Positions 1-9,742 are shown, counted from the first letter of the stretch. The stretch: 64,000 nt of DNA from Paludibacteraceae bacterium (GCA_024405875.1 JAKSOA010000007.1:1-64000); one strand, 5' to 3'. Program-made: numbers and translations. Notes: generated by a model from the sequence alone, not told the origin.

Positions 1-84
1 AACAGCAGGCATTGACACATTGCAAAAAGTCAATAGTCTTTTTGAAAGGGGAGGGCGCACTCCTGCCCGCAGTGCAGGCACTTG

Positions 85-819
85 TTACAGCCTGCATTCC
101 CACGTTATGAGGTTGCGGTCAAGGGATATGAAACGTGGCTCACCAGGTATGCCAGATGGCACGTAATCACTTATTGTTGATGCTGAGACCTTATTCTTGA
201 ACGCCGCTTTTATGCGTGAGCATTTCTCGTGAACAGAGTTGCTTGTTGGGTCAACCATATCAATTATGCTCTTTTCTATATCTTTTACGCTCTCCCTGCC
301 TGTAAGGCGTGAGTATATTCCACACAGTTCAGCCTTGTAGTCTGACAGACATTTCAAAGCCACACCCTCAGGGTGCTTGAGATAAAAGAGGAAAAGTGTC
401 TTGGAAAGCGGGTTCATCTCCACCTCAACCATTCTGTCATCAATAAGGAATATGCGGAATCGATGGTCAATCAGTATGGACTTTTTTTGTCGGCAATCTT
501 TTATAATCTGTATTATCTGCTCATCTGAGAATCCCATTTGAATAAGTTTCTCTGTATTTGCCTTGAATTCATCAACAATGTCCAAAGATTGTGCTTTAGG
601 CTCTCTGGCAATAGAAGGTTCCGCAGCCTCCTCTGGCATATAAGATTTGCTTGGAGCAGGCATTGGACAATAATCCATCTCTTCCTCTGGCATTTGACAA
701 TAAGTCGGCATTGAGTAGATAGGAGTGGGACGCTCAAAAGTTTGCAGGCATAAGGTAAGCAGTTGAAGTTTGCCATCCTCATCAACTGAAAACAGAAGTT
801 CTGTATTGTTGTCTCTCAT
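85..819 (-). CDS. Hypothetical protein with a possible C-terminal winged-helix-like region
   Basis: A 244-residue protein that I do not recognise. Residues ~30-75 are low complexity, rich in Pro, Met and Glu (words such as MPEE and PMPAP). From about residue 125 it becomes a compact globular stretch (PLSKTLFLFYLKHPEG, then IYSRLTG) that looks like a winged-helix DNA-binding module of Bacteroidota hypothetical proteins; that is inference. There is no signal peptide or membrane segment, so it is probably cytoplasmic. It diverges from the vWA gene across a 165-bp spacer and has a consensus promoter (839-869). The PMPE word recurs near the C-terminus of the vWA protein, which hints that the two are functionally linked. 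Confidence 0.75.
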   Translation of the reverse strand: MRDNNTELLFSVDEDGKLQLLTLCLQTFERPTPIYSMPTYCQMPEEEMDYCPMPAPSKSYMPEEAAEPSIAREPKAQSLDIVDEFKANTEKLIQMGFSDEQIIQIIKDCRQKKSILIDHRFRIFLIDDRMVEVEMNPLSKTLFLFYLKHPEGVALKCLSDYKAELCGIYSRLTGRESVKDIEKSIIDMVDPTSNSVHEKCSRIKAAFKNKVSASTISDYVPSGIPGEPRFISLDRNLITWECRL

Positions 820-838
820 ATCAATTTGAAATTTTAAG

Positions 839-869
839 CAAATTTACAGAAACATAAGAAAGATTGCAA
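839..869 (-). promoter_or_regulatory. Bacteroidota-type promoter for the 85-819 gene
   Basis: On the minus strand a TTG (869-867) is followed after 20 bases by TAAATTTG (846-839), matching the TTG-N19-21-TANNTTTG consensus of the Bacteroidota primary sigma factor. The start codon follows about 20 bases downstream. Confidence 0.6.
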
Positions 870-984
870 CACCTCTGCAAGCCTTGCAGGAATTTTCATA
901 TAGTAGAACAACTCTATACATTTGCAATAGAAACTGACAGAGATGTTTCATAATTGATTTATCAACTCTTAAAAATTTAGCATT

Positions 985-1674
985 ATGGAGACAAACAATC
1001 AAAAAGAGAAAATTTACAATCTTATTATTGTAGATGAGAGCGGTTCAATGGAGCACTTGTTGAAATCAACACTTTCAGGGCTTAATGAGGTTATCTCAAG
1101 CATACGTGCCGCACAACAGAAATATGCTGACACCCAGGAGCATTTTGTATCAGTGCTTGCTTTTTGTGATTATGAGAGACGTTATATTTATGAAGACACC
1201 CCTGTAGCCGATGTACGTCAGATAACAGAAAGGGATTACCATCCTTGCGGTTGCACGCCTCTTTATGACGCAACAGGTATGGCTCTGACCCGTCTTGAGG
1301 TCAAATCAGGCGATGATGTCCATTCAAACCAACTGGTTACAATAATTACTGACGGTCTGGAGAACTCATCAAAAGAGTATGAAGCACAAAGCATAAAGAG
1401 TTTGATAGAGCGTCTTACAAAGAAGGGCTGGTCATTCTCATATATGGGAACAGGCCACGATGTAAAATCAGTAGCGGACCTGCTGTCAATTTCCAACTCA
1501 TTCTCTTTCTCAAATGACAACTCTGGTGCAAAGACAATGTTTGAGGCAACAGGTAAGGCGTACAGTAGGGCGTTTGATGACATAAACGCTTGTTGCTGTT
1601 GCTCTGAACCTATGCCAGAGAGTGAGATACTTGAGAATAAGAAACGCAGGGCTAAGAATTTTTTAGGACATTAA
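985..1674 (+). CDS. von Willebrand factor type A (vWA) domain protein
   Basis: A 229-residue soluble protein that is almost entirely one vWA domain, a metal-dependent protein-interaction fold. The metal-ion-dependent adhesion site is complete: DESGS (D17, S19, S21), T91 in CGCTPLYD, and D123 in ITDGLEN. There is no signal peptide or membrane segment, so it probably acts in the cytoplasm, where such proteins often work with AAA+ ATPases or as complex scaffolds; no MoxR-type ATPase lies nearby. The C-terminal tail carries four consecutive cysteines (CCCC, ~residue 203) and a basic end (KKRRAK). The next gene starts 14 bases downstream, suggesting co-transcription. The family is clear; the role is unknown. 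Confidence 0.88.
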   Translation: METNNQKEKIYNLIIVDESGSMEHLLKSTLSGLNEVISSIRAAQQKYADTQEHFVSVLAFCDYERRYIYEDTPVADVRQITERDYHPCGCTPLYDATGMALTRLEVKSGDDVHSNQLVTIITDGLENSSKEYEAQSIKSLIERLTKKGWSFSYMGTGHDVKSVADLLSISNSFSFSNDNSGAKTMFEATGKAYSRAFDDINACCCCSEPMPESEILENKKRRAKNFLGH

Positions 1675-1688
1675 TATTTTATAGAATT

Positions 1689-2765
1689 ATGAAACCATTT
1701 AAGTATTATAATAGTTTTAGAGACACTGTTGAGGTAGAGGTGAAGGGTGTCCCGGAATTGGCTGGCAGAACAGGTTGGCTGGTGCTACACAATGGAGTGT
1801 GCCTTTTTAAAGGCGAACATTTTATTGCAATGTTTAACATTGATGTGCAGGTTTCAAGAGTGCTTGTAACTGAGGATTCCAATGTGTTGATTGATAATGA
1901 CGATGTTGACCACTCTTTTTATAAGGACATACTGTCATATAATGATAAAGAACACGCAGGTGAATTAAGGTTTTATGGATATAGTGAGAGGTACGGATTT
2001 GGTGTGCTGCATTGGATATTGGAGGAAAATGGAGACTATAGGGACCCGGACGGATTCGGTGGCGGTTCTAATGATGTCTGTGTGGAATGTATTTATGACA
2101 GGTACTTTAATATAGTATGCCCTTTTATAGATGCACCAGACGATTACACCATTGATAGAGATTTATATCCAATGATGGATGAACTTATACAAGCGTATAA
2201 TGATTTGCCATATAGCAAGTGTATAAACAATAATAGTGAGGTAAAATCACTAGTACAAGAGCCAGTGGAATTGCCTTGCAACTTTAAGTGGGACTCATCT
2301 GATGAATTGCAATATAACACAATAGAGGCAATGGCGATGTCAATAGCATACAGACGAGGCTATCACAGGGAACAGCTTCCATATTGGTGGTTTAAGATGT
2401 TGAACGGACTGCTGCAAATGCTAAAAATAGATTTATCACAGGCGAATCCCAACTACATTATGCAATATGTTATGCGTGAGTGCCTTGGTGATACGGTAGG
2501 TGAGTTCTGGTTCAAGCCGCATTTTGAGTTTGAATTTGATTGTTATGGGTACCGTACCAATAGGAGGTATTTTTTTGAACTTGCATACGTATTCTTTTTC
2601 TGCGTATGGAACAGATTTAAAGACAAGCAAGGTTATACATTACAAAATGATGATATTTTAGATGTGATAAGGACAAAAGTGGATGTCACTATGCCATTAT
2701 ACTTTGAAGCACCAGGAACTAACGTATGTAGAAGATTAATCATACCTGGAGTGAGATACAGTTAA
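1689..2765 (+). CDS. Hypothetical protein downstream of the vWA gene
   Basis: A 358-residue acidic, aromatic-rich protein that I do not recognise. It has no signal peptide. Residues ~1-150 are rich in Asp, Tyr and Gly (DPDGFGGGSND near 125), consistent with a beta-rich domain; the second half has a hydrophobic, Tyr/Phe-rich segment (YFFELAYVFFFCVW, ~290-305) that is probably a buried helix rather than a membrane anchor because charged residues surround it. It starts 14 bases after the vWA gene and probably shares its transcript, so it may be a partner of the vWA protein. Nothing in it suggests a specific enzymatic function. Confidence 0.7.
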   Translation: MKPFKYYNSFRDTVEVEVKGVPELAGRTGWLVLHNGVCLFKGEHFIAMFNIDVQVSRVLVTEDSNVLIDNDDVDHSFYKDILSYNDKEHAGELRFYGYSERYGFGVLHWILEENGDYRDPDGFGGGSNDVCVECIYDRYFNIVCPFIDAPDDYTIDRDLYPMMDELIQAYNDLPYSKCINNNSEVKSLVQEPVELPCNFKWDSSDELQYNTIEAMAMSIAYRRGYHREQLPYWWFKMLNGLLQMLKIDLSQANPNYIMQYVMRECLGDTVGEFWFKPHFEFEFDCYGYRTNRRYFFELAYVFFFCVWNRFKDKQGYTLQNDDILDVIRTKVDVTMPLYFEAPGTNVCRRLIIPGVRYS

Positions 2766-3281
2766 ATTCCTATATATGACCTAAAATAGTAATCGGGTCA
2801 GTTATCTTATACTGCTTAATAGTATATTGCAATTTTGTTGTGCTGTTTATAATACGTTGTTGTTAACAGTAGGTGCGAATTTACAATAAAATTAAAAAAA
2901 CTCAAATTGTTGTTGTAAATAAAAAAGTTGTTATATTTGTACCCTATTTTGTCATTTTTTTGCAATTTTTGCACTGAAAAGACAAAAAAATACTTATAAG
3001 CGTTTATTGACGCTTGTTTTGGACAATGAAATCTAGCAAATTTTAATACTACTGAAGCAAGATGGCCTTAAACGTCCTCTGGGTATGAATAAATGTGCTC
3101 ACGTTCTATGGTGATGGTAAAATTCATATTCGGTGTGGACGTTATTACTCGTTTTTGATTCAGGTTTATGCTAGAACCAGAGATGGTGTATCCCCGATGC
3201 AAACCTTAAGGTCAATGGTACCTCTGGAAAAAAAGTGTGGGTTGTTTGATTACCGAATTATAAAAATTAACCTGTTGTACT
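2766..3281 (+). promoter_or_regulatory. Long leader with promoter upstream of the T9SS substrate gene
   Basis: A 516-bp gap without a convincing gene. A consensus promoter is present: TTG (2910-2912), 19 bases, TATATTTG (2932-2939). This leaves an untranslated leader of about 335 bases, long for this genome. It contains a perfect 6-bp hairpin (AAGCGT, loop TTATTG, ACGCTT; 2998-3015), an AT-rich stretch and then a less AT-rich block (3060-3250) with one copy of the CCCCGATG octamer (3192-3199). A 65-codon open frame (3095-3292, GTG start) runs into the next gene but has an atypical composition. I cannot assign a riboswitch class. Confidence 0.5.
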
Positions 3282-6200
3282 ATGAAGTATAAGCTATTGT
3301 TATTTATATGTACGCTTATTCTATGTTGTGATTTAATGGCTCAGAGTGATTGCTTAAACTATACAAATTTGTATGGAAGTAATGTTCTTTGTCAATACGG
3401 ATACACTGACAATCCGTATGCCGCTAATGGTGTTGTAAACGGAAGGCATACTGTTATGAATTATAAGGGAACAGATTCCTATACTGGTGGACTGTTGTCA
3501 TTAATTCCACCGGGAGAGACCAATTCAGTCAGACTTGGAAATAGTAACAGTGGCAGTGAGGCAGAGGCGATTACCTATACAATTCACGTGAACAAACAGG
3601 ATTTTCAGATATTGTTCTTAAAATATGCCGTGGTTCTTGAAAATCCCGGGCATTCAATGGTTGATCAACCGCGTTTTACCTTGGAAATTCTTGACGAACA
3701 GGGGAAACTAATCTCTCCTACTTGTGGTTTTGTTGATTATTATGCGGGATTTGGCTCAGGATGGAATGAATACGGAAGTGTTACTTGGAAGGATTGGTCC
3801 ATTAACGGATTTGATTTGACAGATTATGACGGCAGAACCATAAAAGTCAGATTGACAACTTATGATTGCACACAAAGTGGTCATTTTGGTTATGCTTATT
3901 TCACTCTTACTTGCGGACAGAAGATGATGTCTGTTTATAGTTGTAGAGATGCAAAGCAGGCGGAATTAGTGGCTCCTGATGGTTATGACTATAAATGGTA
4001 TAAAACAGAGAATCCATCTAAAATAATTTCAACTAATAGAAGTGTGAATGTTAATGTGGATAACACAGGATATACTTGTTTATGCAGTGCAATGCATAAT
4101 AGTGCTTGCAACTTTACTGTTTCGGCTCAGGCTGCCCCAAAATATCCTGAATCCAAATTTGCTGTCTCTTCTGTTGACTTTGGTGATTGCACGGCATTTG
4201 TTCAATTGCATAATCTGTCTGTAGTGAAAGATAAATATGGTGCCGTGATAGGTGAATGTGAAAATTTTGAATGGAATGTAGATGGGACTGTTTATACAAC
4301 CAAGGATTTGGAATTTTCAACAACTCAAGGAGGTAAGCATAATATTGTATTGACATCATATATTAACGAAGGTACTTGCAATGACGTTGTCAGTCAAGAA
4401 TTGGTAATTGATGAAATAAAACCATTCTATGATACGGTTAAAGCCGAGATATGTTCAGGGGAAACATATTTGTTCCGAGACAAAATATATGATACCGCAG
4501 GCACTTATTCAGACGCATTTAAAAATATTTATGGCTGTGACAGTATTTATACATTAGTATTGAAAGTTAATCCAGTTCCTTCTATTTTAGATAAGGAGTT
4601 AAGTATTGGCAGTGACCAAACTTTTAAAGTCATCCCTTCAGAATCATCAGGTGATTTTGTGCCAGATGGTACTCAATATACTTGGACATCAAAAGTTGTG
4701 TATGGCAATATTGACGGTACAGATTCTCAATCAGAGCCACAAAGTTCCGTGTATGCACAAAATCCGTTGAAAAATAAAGGTAAATCAATGGGGCAGGTGT
4801 TGTACAAGGTTACACCTGCGACAGACAAATGTGTTGGCTCTGAATTTAATGTTTCCGTTAATGTTTACGCACCAATAAAGGCTAAAGTCAAGATAACAGA
4901 TGTAACCTGTTTTCAGTTTGATGATGGTATCTTAAGTGTTGACAGCATAGGTGGTGGACACCCACCGTACAGTATAAGTTGGACTGGCTCGGATGGTTTC
5001 TCTTCGTCTGACTCTTTGTTGACCAATTTGAAACCAGGTACCTATATTCTTACTATCACAGACGACATCAGCAATCCATTTGTGAATAATTATTACGTGG
5101 ATGAACCAGAGTTGTTGACAATTAGTCAGATTGCAATCAGTGATGTGTTGTGTTATGGAAATATGGATGGAAAAATAGATGTAGATGTATTTGGTGGAGT
5201 AAAGGATTACACATATCAATGGTATAAAGATAAAGTGGACTTTAGTAAAAGCAAGAATATTGCAAACTTAGGGAAAGGTTTTTATGACTTAATTGTACAC
5301 GATGCAAATATGTGTGTTGCACAGGATTCCTTCGTAATAAATGAACCGTTACCACTGGAGATAGTTAAGGATACAATTGTTGATAATTTATGTTATGGTG
5401 ATGGGAAAGGAAAAATAATGATACACGGCACTGGTGGTATTGAACCCCAAACGGGATATTCATATTATTGGGAAGGGAAAGACTTAAAGTCTACCGAACA
5501 AAATCTGATTGATTTATTTTCAGGCACATACAGTGTTACAATAACAGATGGTAATAAGTGTGAAAAGAAGTCTTTTTTCCAAGTAGCACAACCTGATTCC
5601 CTATCTATATTCGCAACAATGACACCTGTAATATGTTCCGGAGATAATAATGGTACAATTAAATTGGATGTCAAGGGAGGTACATCAGAATATAAAGCAT
5701 ATTGGAGTAATGCAAAGGAAGGACTATATCAGGAAAAACTTAGTGCAGGAGAGTATGAAGTTACTGTGGTTGATACAAATGGTTGTGAAAAGCAACTTCA
5801 GTATAACCTTTCAGATCCAGAACCTATTAATATTGAATTAAGTGTATCACAAGACTTTAATTGCGAATCAAAAGGTTTTGCTGTGGTCTCTTCAAAAACA
5901 ACAGGTGGAGTGCCGACCTATACATATAATTGGATTTCAGGTGAAATGGATTACTTGGATAACACAAAGGCTATGATGAAAAAATCAGGTGTTGCTGTTG
6001 TTGAAGTTACTGACCAATTAGGTTGTGCGAGAAATCAGTCAATAAGTGTGGTTGTCATTTCGTTTACATCAGAGGTTGTAGATTGTAATGATAAAAGAAT
6101 AAAATTTGATCCAATAGCCTTTGGCATACAGGAAAAATATTCCTACAAATGGGATTTTGGAGACGGCAATACAAGTACAGATAGGGTAGCGGTTCACAAA

Positions 6201-6986
6201 TATGAATACCCTGGTAGGTATAATGTAACATTGAGTGTTTATGCAGATGATTGTGACTATTCATTTAATGGGACAATAGATGTGGAGGCAATTCCTGATG
6301 TTAAAGTCAATCCACAAGCAATTTTCTGCCCTGATGATACCGTAACAGTGTTTGCCAGTGGGGCGGATACTTATTTGTGGAGCACTTCAGAGGTTGGGGA
6401 GAAAATAGATATCTATAAAAAGGGTAAATATTATGTGACAGGAACAACTGTTGGCGGATGTTTTAAGAAAATTGATTTTGAAGCGTCTGAGTATCCTTTG
6501 TATGAATTTAAAATAGATAAAAATAAAACAATAATTTCACAGAATGATCCAATTGTTGAGTTAAATACTGAATATAGGGATAACTCATATTATAAATGGA
6601 TTTATGGTGATGGTGTTGAGGATAATACTGAATATAAAACTTCACATACATACGATATTAACAGGGATTTGTCATATACAATCAAGTTGGAAGTGGTTAA
6701 TGAGAATGGTTGCCTTGAAACTGATTCCACTATCATTTATGTGGATAAGTTTGTGTTCCCAAATACGTTTACTCCTAATGGAGACGGTATTCACGATGTG
6801 TTTATGCCAGGTTGGAGGATAGAGGTATATAACAGGAATGGAATTTTGTTTTATGAGGGTGACTCTGGATGGGACGGAACATATAAGGGCAAGTTTGTAA
6901 ACAATGACACATATTTTTATGTGCTATATGATAATTCTGAAAAAAGAACAAAGTTACATCAAGGTTATATTACAGTAATAAGATGA
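3282..6986 (+). CDS. Large T9SS-secreted SprB-repeat/PKD protein with gliding-type C-terminal sorting domain
   Basis: A 1234-residue secreted protein. Residues 1-21 form a signal peptide ending at MAQ. Residues ~30-215 look like a beta-sandwich domain. From ~535 to ~900 come four or five SprB-type repeats, each starting with a Cys-containing strand (DVTCFQ, DVLCYGN, DNLCYGD, PVICSGD) and ending GTY or GEY plus TVTD-like words. PKD folds follow (WDFGDGNTS ~958; WIYGDGVED ~1105). The end (FPNTFTPNGDGIHDVF to the C-terminus) is the gliding motility-associated C-terminal domain, a type B signal for the type IX secretion system, so the protein should be exported through the outer membrane. It overlaps the PorP/SprF gene by four bases. 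It probably acts as an adhesin or surface protein; gliding itself cannot be inferred. Confidence 0.93.
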   Translation: MKYKLLLFICTLILCCDLMAQSDCLNYTNLYGSNVLCQYGYTDNPYAANGVVNGRHTVMNYKGTDSYTGGLLSLIPPGETNSVRLGNSNSGSEAEAITYTIHVNKQDFQILFLKYAVVLENPGHSMVDQPRFTLEILDEQGKLISPTCGFVDYYAGFGSGWNEYGSVTWKDWSINGFDLTDYDGRTIKVRLTTYDCTQSGHFGYAYFTLTCGQKMMSVYSCRDAKQAELVAPDGYDYKWYKTENPSKIISTNRSVNVNVDNTGYTCLCSAMHNSACNFTVSAQAAPKYPESKFAVSSVDFGDCTAFVQLHNLSVVKDKYGAVIGECENFEWNVDGTVYTTKDLEFSTTQGGKHNIVLTSYINEGTCNDVVSQELVIDEIKPFYDTVKAEICSGETYLFRDKIYDTAGTYSDAFKNIYGCDSIYTLVLKVNPVPSILDKELSIGSDQTFKVIPSESSGDFVPDGTQYTWTSKVVYGNIDGTDSQSEPQSSVYAQNPLKNKGKSMGQVLYKVTPATDKCVGSEFNVSVNVYAPIKAKVKITDVTCFQFDDGILSVDSIGGGHPPYSISWTGSDGFSSSDSLLTNLKPGTYILTITDDISNPFVNNYYVDEPELLTISQIAISDVLCYGNMDGKIDVDVFGGVKDYTYQWYKDKVDFSKSKNIANLGKGFYDLIVHDANMCVAQDSFVINEPLPLEIVKDTIVDNLCYGDGKGKIMIHGTGGIEPQTGYSYYWEGKDLKSTEQNLIDLFSGTYSVTITDGNKCEKKSFFQVAQPDSLSIFATMTPVICSGDNNGTIKLDVKGGTSEYKAYWSNAKEGLYQEKLSAGEYEVTVVDTNGCEKQLQYNLSDPEPINIELSVSQDFNCESKGFAVVSSKTTGGVPTYTYNWISGEMDYLDNTKAMMKKSGVAVVEVTDQLGCARNQSISVVVISFTSEVVDCNDKRIKFDPIAFGIQEKYSYKWDFGDGNTSTDRVAVHKYEYPGRYNVTLSVYADDCDYSFNGTIDVEAIPDVKVNPQAIFCPDDTVTVFASGADTYLWSTSEVGEKIDIYKKGKYYVTGTTVGGCFKKIDFEASEYPLYEFKIDKNKTIISQNDPIVELNTEYRDNSYYKWIYGDGVEDNTEYKTSHTYDINRDLSYTIKLEVVNENGCLETDSTIIYVDKFVFPNTFTPNGDGIHDVFMPGWRIEVYNRNGILFYEGDSGWDGTYKGKFVNNDTYFYVLYDNSEKRTKLHQGYITVIR

Positions 6987-7966
6987 CAAATATCAGATTG
7001 AAATATTTATTGATTGTCTTGTCTTGTGCTCTTGCCTGTAAGGTTATGGCACAATCAGATATGCGGCTTACAAATCACTGGTATGATACTTATCTGATTA
7101 ACCCTGGTGCAGACCATTTCACTGTTGGACAGTTTAATTTGGCAGGCAGGGCTCAGTGGACTGGTTTTGAAGGTGCACCGTTCTCAGGATATTTTTCAGG
7201 AACAACATCGTGGAGCCATTTACACTCCCAATTTGGATTAACGGCATTCGTAGATAAAATAGGTTATACTACTACTGCCGATGTTGGACTGGCGTACACA
7301 TTTTCAGTTCCTTTAAAAAAGAGTACTTTCAATTATAATTTTAGTGTAGGAGTTAAAATTAAATATCAGTTTCTGCACTATAATCAGTCTAAAATAGATT
7401 ATGGAGACAGTGGTAATGAATCATTAATAACAGAGCGATTGCAGGACATTAACAAGCCGAATGCTGATGTTGGCTTTGAGTTCCTACTTTCACCTTCTTA
7501 TGGTACTTTTCAATTTGGTGTCTCTTGTACAAATTTTATATCTCTGTTTGATAAATCCTATGACCCTTTTTGTAATGTGAATTATGTTTATGCTAAGTAT
7601 AATTCTGAATTTGACGGCGTTGTTAACTTTAATGTAGGACTAATGGGTATAAATGCAAATAATACATATCAATTAGAAGCAATGGCTGGAGCAAATTTCA
7701 GCGTGTACAATGGTGGAAAAACTTCTCCTTCGGCACGTCTGGGTTTATTAGCGTGTTATCGTACTTTAAAAGAAATTGGTGTCGGGTTTAGTGCTGAATT
7801 CAGCCATTTACAAATCATATATAGTTATGAATATAACTTCAGTTCAATAAAAACCACTGCGTATGGCACTCACGAACTGATGCTTATATATAGATTGCCA
7901 AACTGCAAAAGATGCCATTGGGGTACGGCTCCAACCGTTAGAAACCAATGGTGGAAAAATATGTAA
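6983..7966 (+). CDS. PorP/SprF-family outer membrane protein
   Basis: A 327-residue protein with a signal peptide (residues 1-23, cleaved after VMA) and a mature start (SDMRLTNHWYDTYLINPGA) typical of the PorP/SprF family. The rest alternates short amphipathic strands with Gly and aromatic residues, as expected for an outer-membrane beta barrel. Members of this family sit beside genes for type B T9SS substrates and help export or anchor that partner. The start codon overlaps the stop of the preceding 1234-residue substrate gene (ATGA), so translation is coupled and the two are almost certainly a dedicated pair. No core T9SS genes lie in the window, so those must be elsewhere. Confidence 0.92.
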   Translation: MTNIRLKYLLIVLSCALACKVMAQSDMRLTNHWYDTYLINPGADHFTVGQFNLAGRAQWTGFEGAPFSGYFSGTTSWSHLHSQFGLTAFVDKIGYTTTADVGLAYTFSVPLKKSTFNYNFSVGVKIKYQFLHYNQSKIDYGDSGNESLITERLQDINKPNADVGFEFLLSPSYGTFQFGVSCTNFISLFDKSYDPFCNVNYVYAKYNSEFDGVVNFNVGLMGINANNTYQLEAMAGANFSVYNGGKTSPSARLGLLACYRTLKEIGVGFSAEFSHLQIIYSYEYNFSSIKTTAYGTHELMLIYRLPNCKRCHWGTAPTVRNQWWKNM

Positions 7967-8020
7967 TATAATTGGGTTGCGTCATAAAAGATTAACTGTC
8001 TCAATATTATGAGGCTGCTA

Positions 8021-8959
8021 TTATAGCCCTTTATCTCTTAGGTAGCGTTCCGCCTCAATGGCTGCTTTGCAGCCTGTGCCTGCGGAGGTTATTGCCTGAC
8101 GGTAGGTAGGGTCTGCCACATCGCCGGCGGCGTAGATGCCTTCAATGTTTGTCTGCTGGCTCTTGCCTTGTGTTATAATGTATCCAGCCTCATCACACTC
8201 AATGAATGGCTTGAACACATCTGAGTTTGGTTTGTGACCTATGCCAAGGAAGAATCCGTCAATGTCTATGTGAACCTGCTCCTCTTTGTCAGTACCTTTG
8301 AACTTGACAAGGTTGGCACCCTCAACCACGCCTTCACCTGTAAGTCCAAGAGTCTGGTGATTAAAGAGTACTTCAATATTCTCAGCATCCATAACCCTCT
8401 GCTGCATTACTTGTGAGGCGCGCAGAACATCACGACGAACTATCAGATAGACTTTCTTGCAGAGAGAGGCAAGGGAGAGTGCCTCTTCACAAGCGGTGTC
8501 TCCGCCTCCTACAACCGCTACTGTTTTACGGCGATAGAAGAATCCGTCACAGGTGGCGCACGCTGATACACCGTTTCCGGCATATTTTGTCTCATCTGCA
8601 ATTCCAAGATATTTTGCTGAGGCTCCTGTTGCAATTATAACCGTATGAGCGAGAACCTCTGTGGTATCATCAATTGTAACGCTGAACGGACGCTTTGAAA
8701 AGTCAACTTTTGTGGCTGTTCCCCAATTTATTGAGGCACCGAAGCGTGCCGCCTGCTTATGCAGGTCCTCCATCATCTCATTACCCGTTGTGCCATCGGG
8801 GTAACCAGGGAAGTTCTCAATCTCAGTGGTCTGTGTAAGTTGACCACCTGGTTGCATTCCTTCATAAACTACTGGGTTAAGACCTGCGCGTGAGGCGTAT
8901 ATTGCGGCTGTAAGTCCTGCAGGACCTGAGCCGATGATAAGACATTTTATAGGTTCCAT
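8021..8959 (-). CDS. trxB: Thioredoxin-disulfide reductase
   Basis: A 312-residue FAD/NADPH enzyme that reduces thioredoxin in the cytoplasm. The FAD-binding motif GSGPAG is at residues 10-15, the redox-active CATC at 134-137, the NADPH-binding GGGDTA near 151, and the C-terminal FAD signature GIYAAGDVAD near 273. Length and motif order match the low-molecular-weight bacterial TrxB. Its start codon directly abuts the stop codon of the LolA-like gene, so the two are co-transcribed; lolA-trxB adjacency is common in Bacteroidales. A CCCCGATG octamer encodes part of YPDG. Confidence 0.97.
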   Translation of the reverse strand: MEPIKCLIIGSGPAGLTAAIYASRAGLNPVVYEGMQPGGQLTQTTEIENFPGYPDGTTGNEMMEDLHKQAARFGASINWGTATKVDFSKRPFSVTIDDTTEVLAHTVIIATGASAKYLGIADETKYAGNGVSACATCDGFFYRRKTVAVVGGGDTACEEALSLASLCKKVYLIVRRDVLRASQVMQQRVMDAENIEVLFNHQTLGLTGEGVVEGANLVKFKGTDKEEQVHIDIDGFFLGIGHKPNSDVFKPFIECDEAGYIITQGKSQQTNIEGIYAAGDVADPTYRQAITSAGTGCKAAIEAERYLRDKGL

Positions 8960-9622
8960 TTATCTTAAATCAATTATTTGTAATTTACTGTATTTATCTG
9001 CATTAAAGTAGAAGACATCATCTTTGAAGTTCTTGTTTACCTCAATTTTTTGAATTTCTACAAGATTATCAACTCCGTTTTTTCCGTATGTGCGTATCTG
9101 CGTTGGTGTAGAAGTTACTGTGTTTATTGTAATTTTAATCATTGTTTCCGCCGCAGAACGATTCTCAGGGTAGAGTGTTATGGTTGCAAATTTCGCTGTC
9201 TTGTCAAACTCAGGCTCAGATATTTTGTAACCTTGTTTGAAAAGAGTTATTATGGCGGTGGGGTCAACCGATGACACCTCTTCTTTTGAAGGTGTTGAGA
9301 TAGTAAGTTCATTGGTCTGCTTGTCATAGACATTGAGGGTTTTGCCGTCATAAAACATATCGGCGAAATTTGTGCTGAGGCAGAACTTGTTACCTGCGGT
9401 CTTTATAACCCCCGATGCTGAATTTGACGCTCCGGACTTGTTGTCAATGATTCCAATCTTCAGTTTCAGTTCAGTTCCGTTTGAGTTCTTATAGGTCTCA
9501 CTTACTTTGTTCAGTATGGCCATTGACTGCTGGCTCACAACACTCCCCGCATCACCCAAAGTTTGAGCCGCACAGATTGTTGCAATTATTATGTTTATGG
9601 ATAATAAAAAGAATTTATACAT
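8960..9622 (-). CDS. LolA-like periplasmic outer-membrane lipoprotein carrier
   Basis: A 220-residue exported protein with a signal peptide (residues 1-19, ending CAAQ). The mature part reads as a LolA/LppX-type fold: an early helix (SQQSMAILNKVSETYKN), then repeated antiparallel strands with the MFYDGKTLNVYD segment typical of Bacteroidota LolA-like proteins. The family ferries lipoproteins across the periplasm. In many Bacteroidales this gene lies between ftsK and trxB; here trxB follows directly but ftsK is absent, and the upstream spacer instead contains a repeat element (9639-9666). Confidence 0.8.
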   Translation of the reverse strand: MYKFFLLSINIIIATICAAQTLGDAGSVVSQQSMAILNKVSETYKNSNGTELKLKIGIIDNKSGASNSASGVIKTAGNKFCLSTNFADMFYDGKTLNVYDKQTNELTISTPSKEEVSSVDPTAIITLFKQGYKISEPEFDKTAKFATITLYPENRSAAETMIKITINTVTSTPTQIRTYGKNGVDNLVEIQKIEVNKNFKDDVFYFNADKYSKLQIIDLR

Positions 9623-9638
9623 AGTATAGTTATTTTTA

Positions 9639-9666
9639 AGATCTCTCGCTAACGCTCGAGATGACG
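9639..9666 (-). repeat. REP-like element (SEGS family), divergent copy
   Basis: A 28-bp copy of a dispersed element whose core on the minus strand begins CGTCAT, contains GAGCG and AGCGA, and ends GATCT. Other copies are at 11231-11300 (inverted pair), 25058-25084 (inside a gene), 30112-30138 and 38770-38796. This copy lies between the lolA-like gene and pyrI. Confidence 0.6.
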
Positions 9667-9742
9667 TGGATATGGTTGATTTAATAAATAGTTTTATGAA
9701 AAACCAAGAATTTATATATATCCATAACAGTGCGTCTGCAAA

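Noticed and set aside
3095..3292. 65-codon open frame (GTG start) in the leader of the T9SS gene
   Set aside because: Atypical residue content, no recognisable motif, and it overlaps the start of a well-supported gene; kept only as part of the leader finding.
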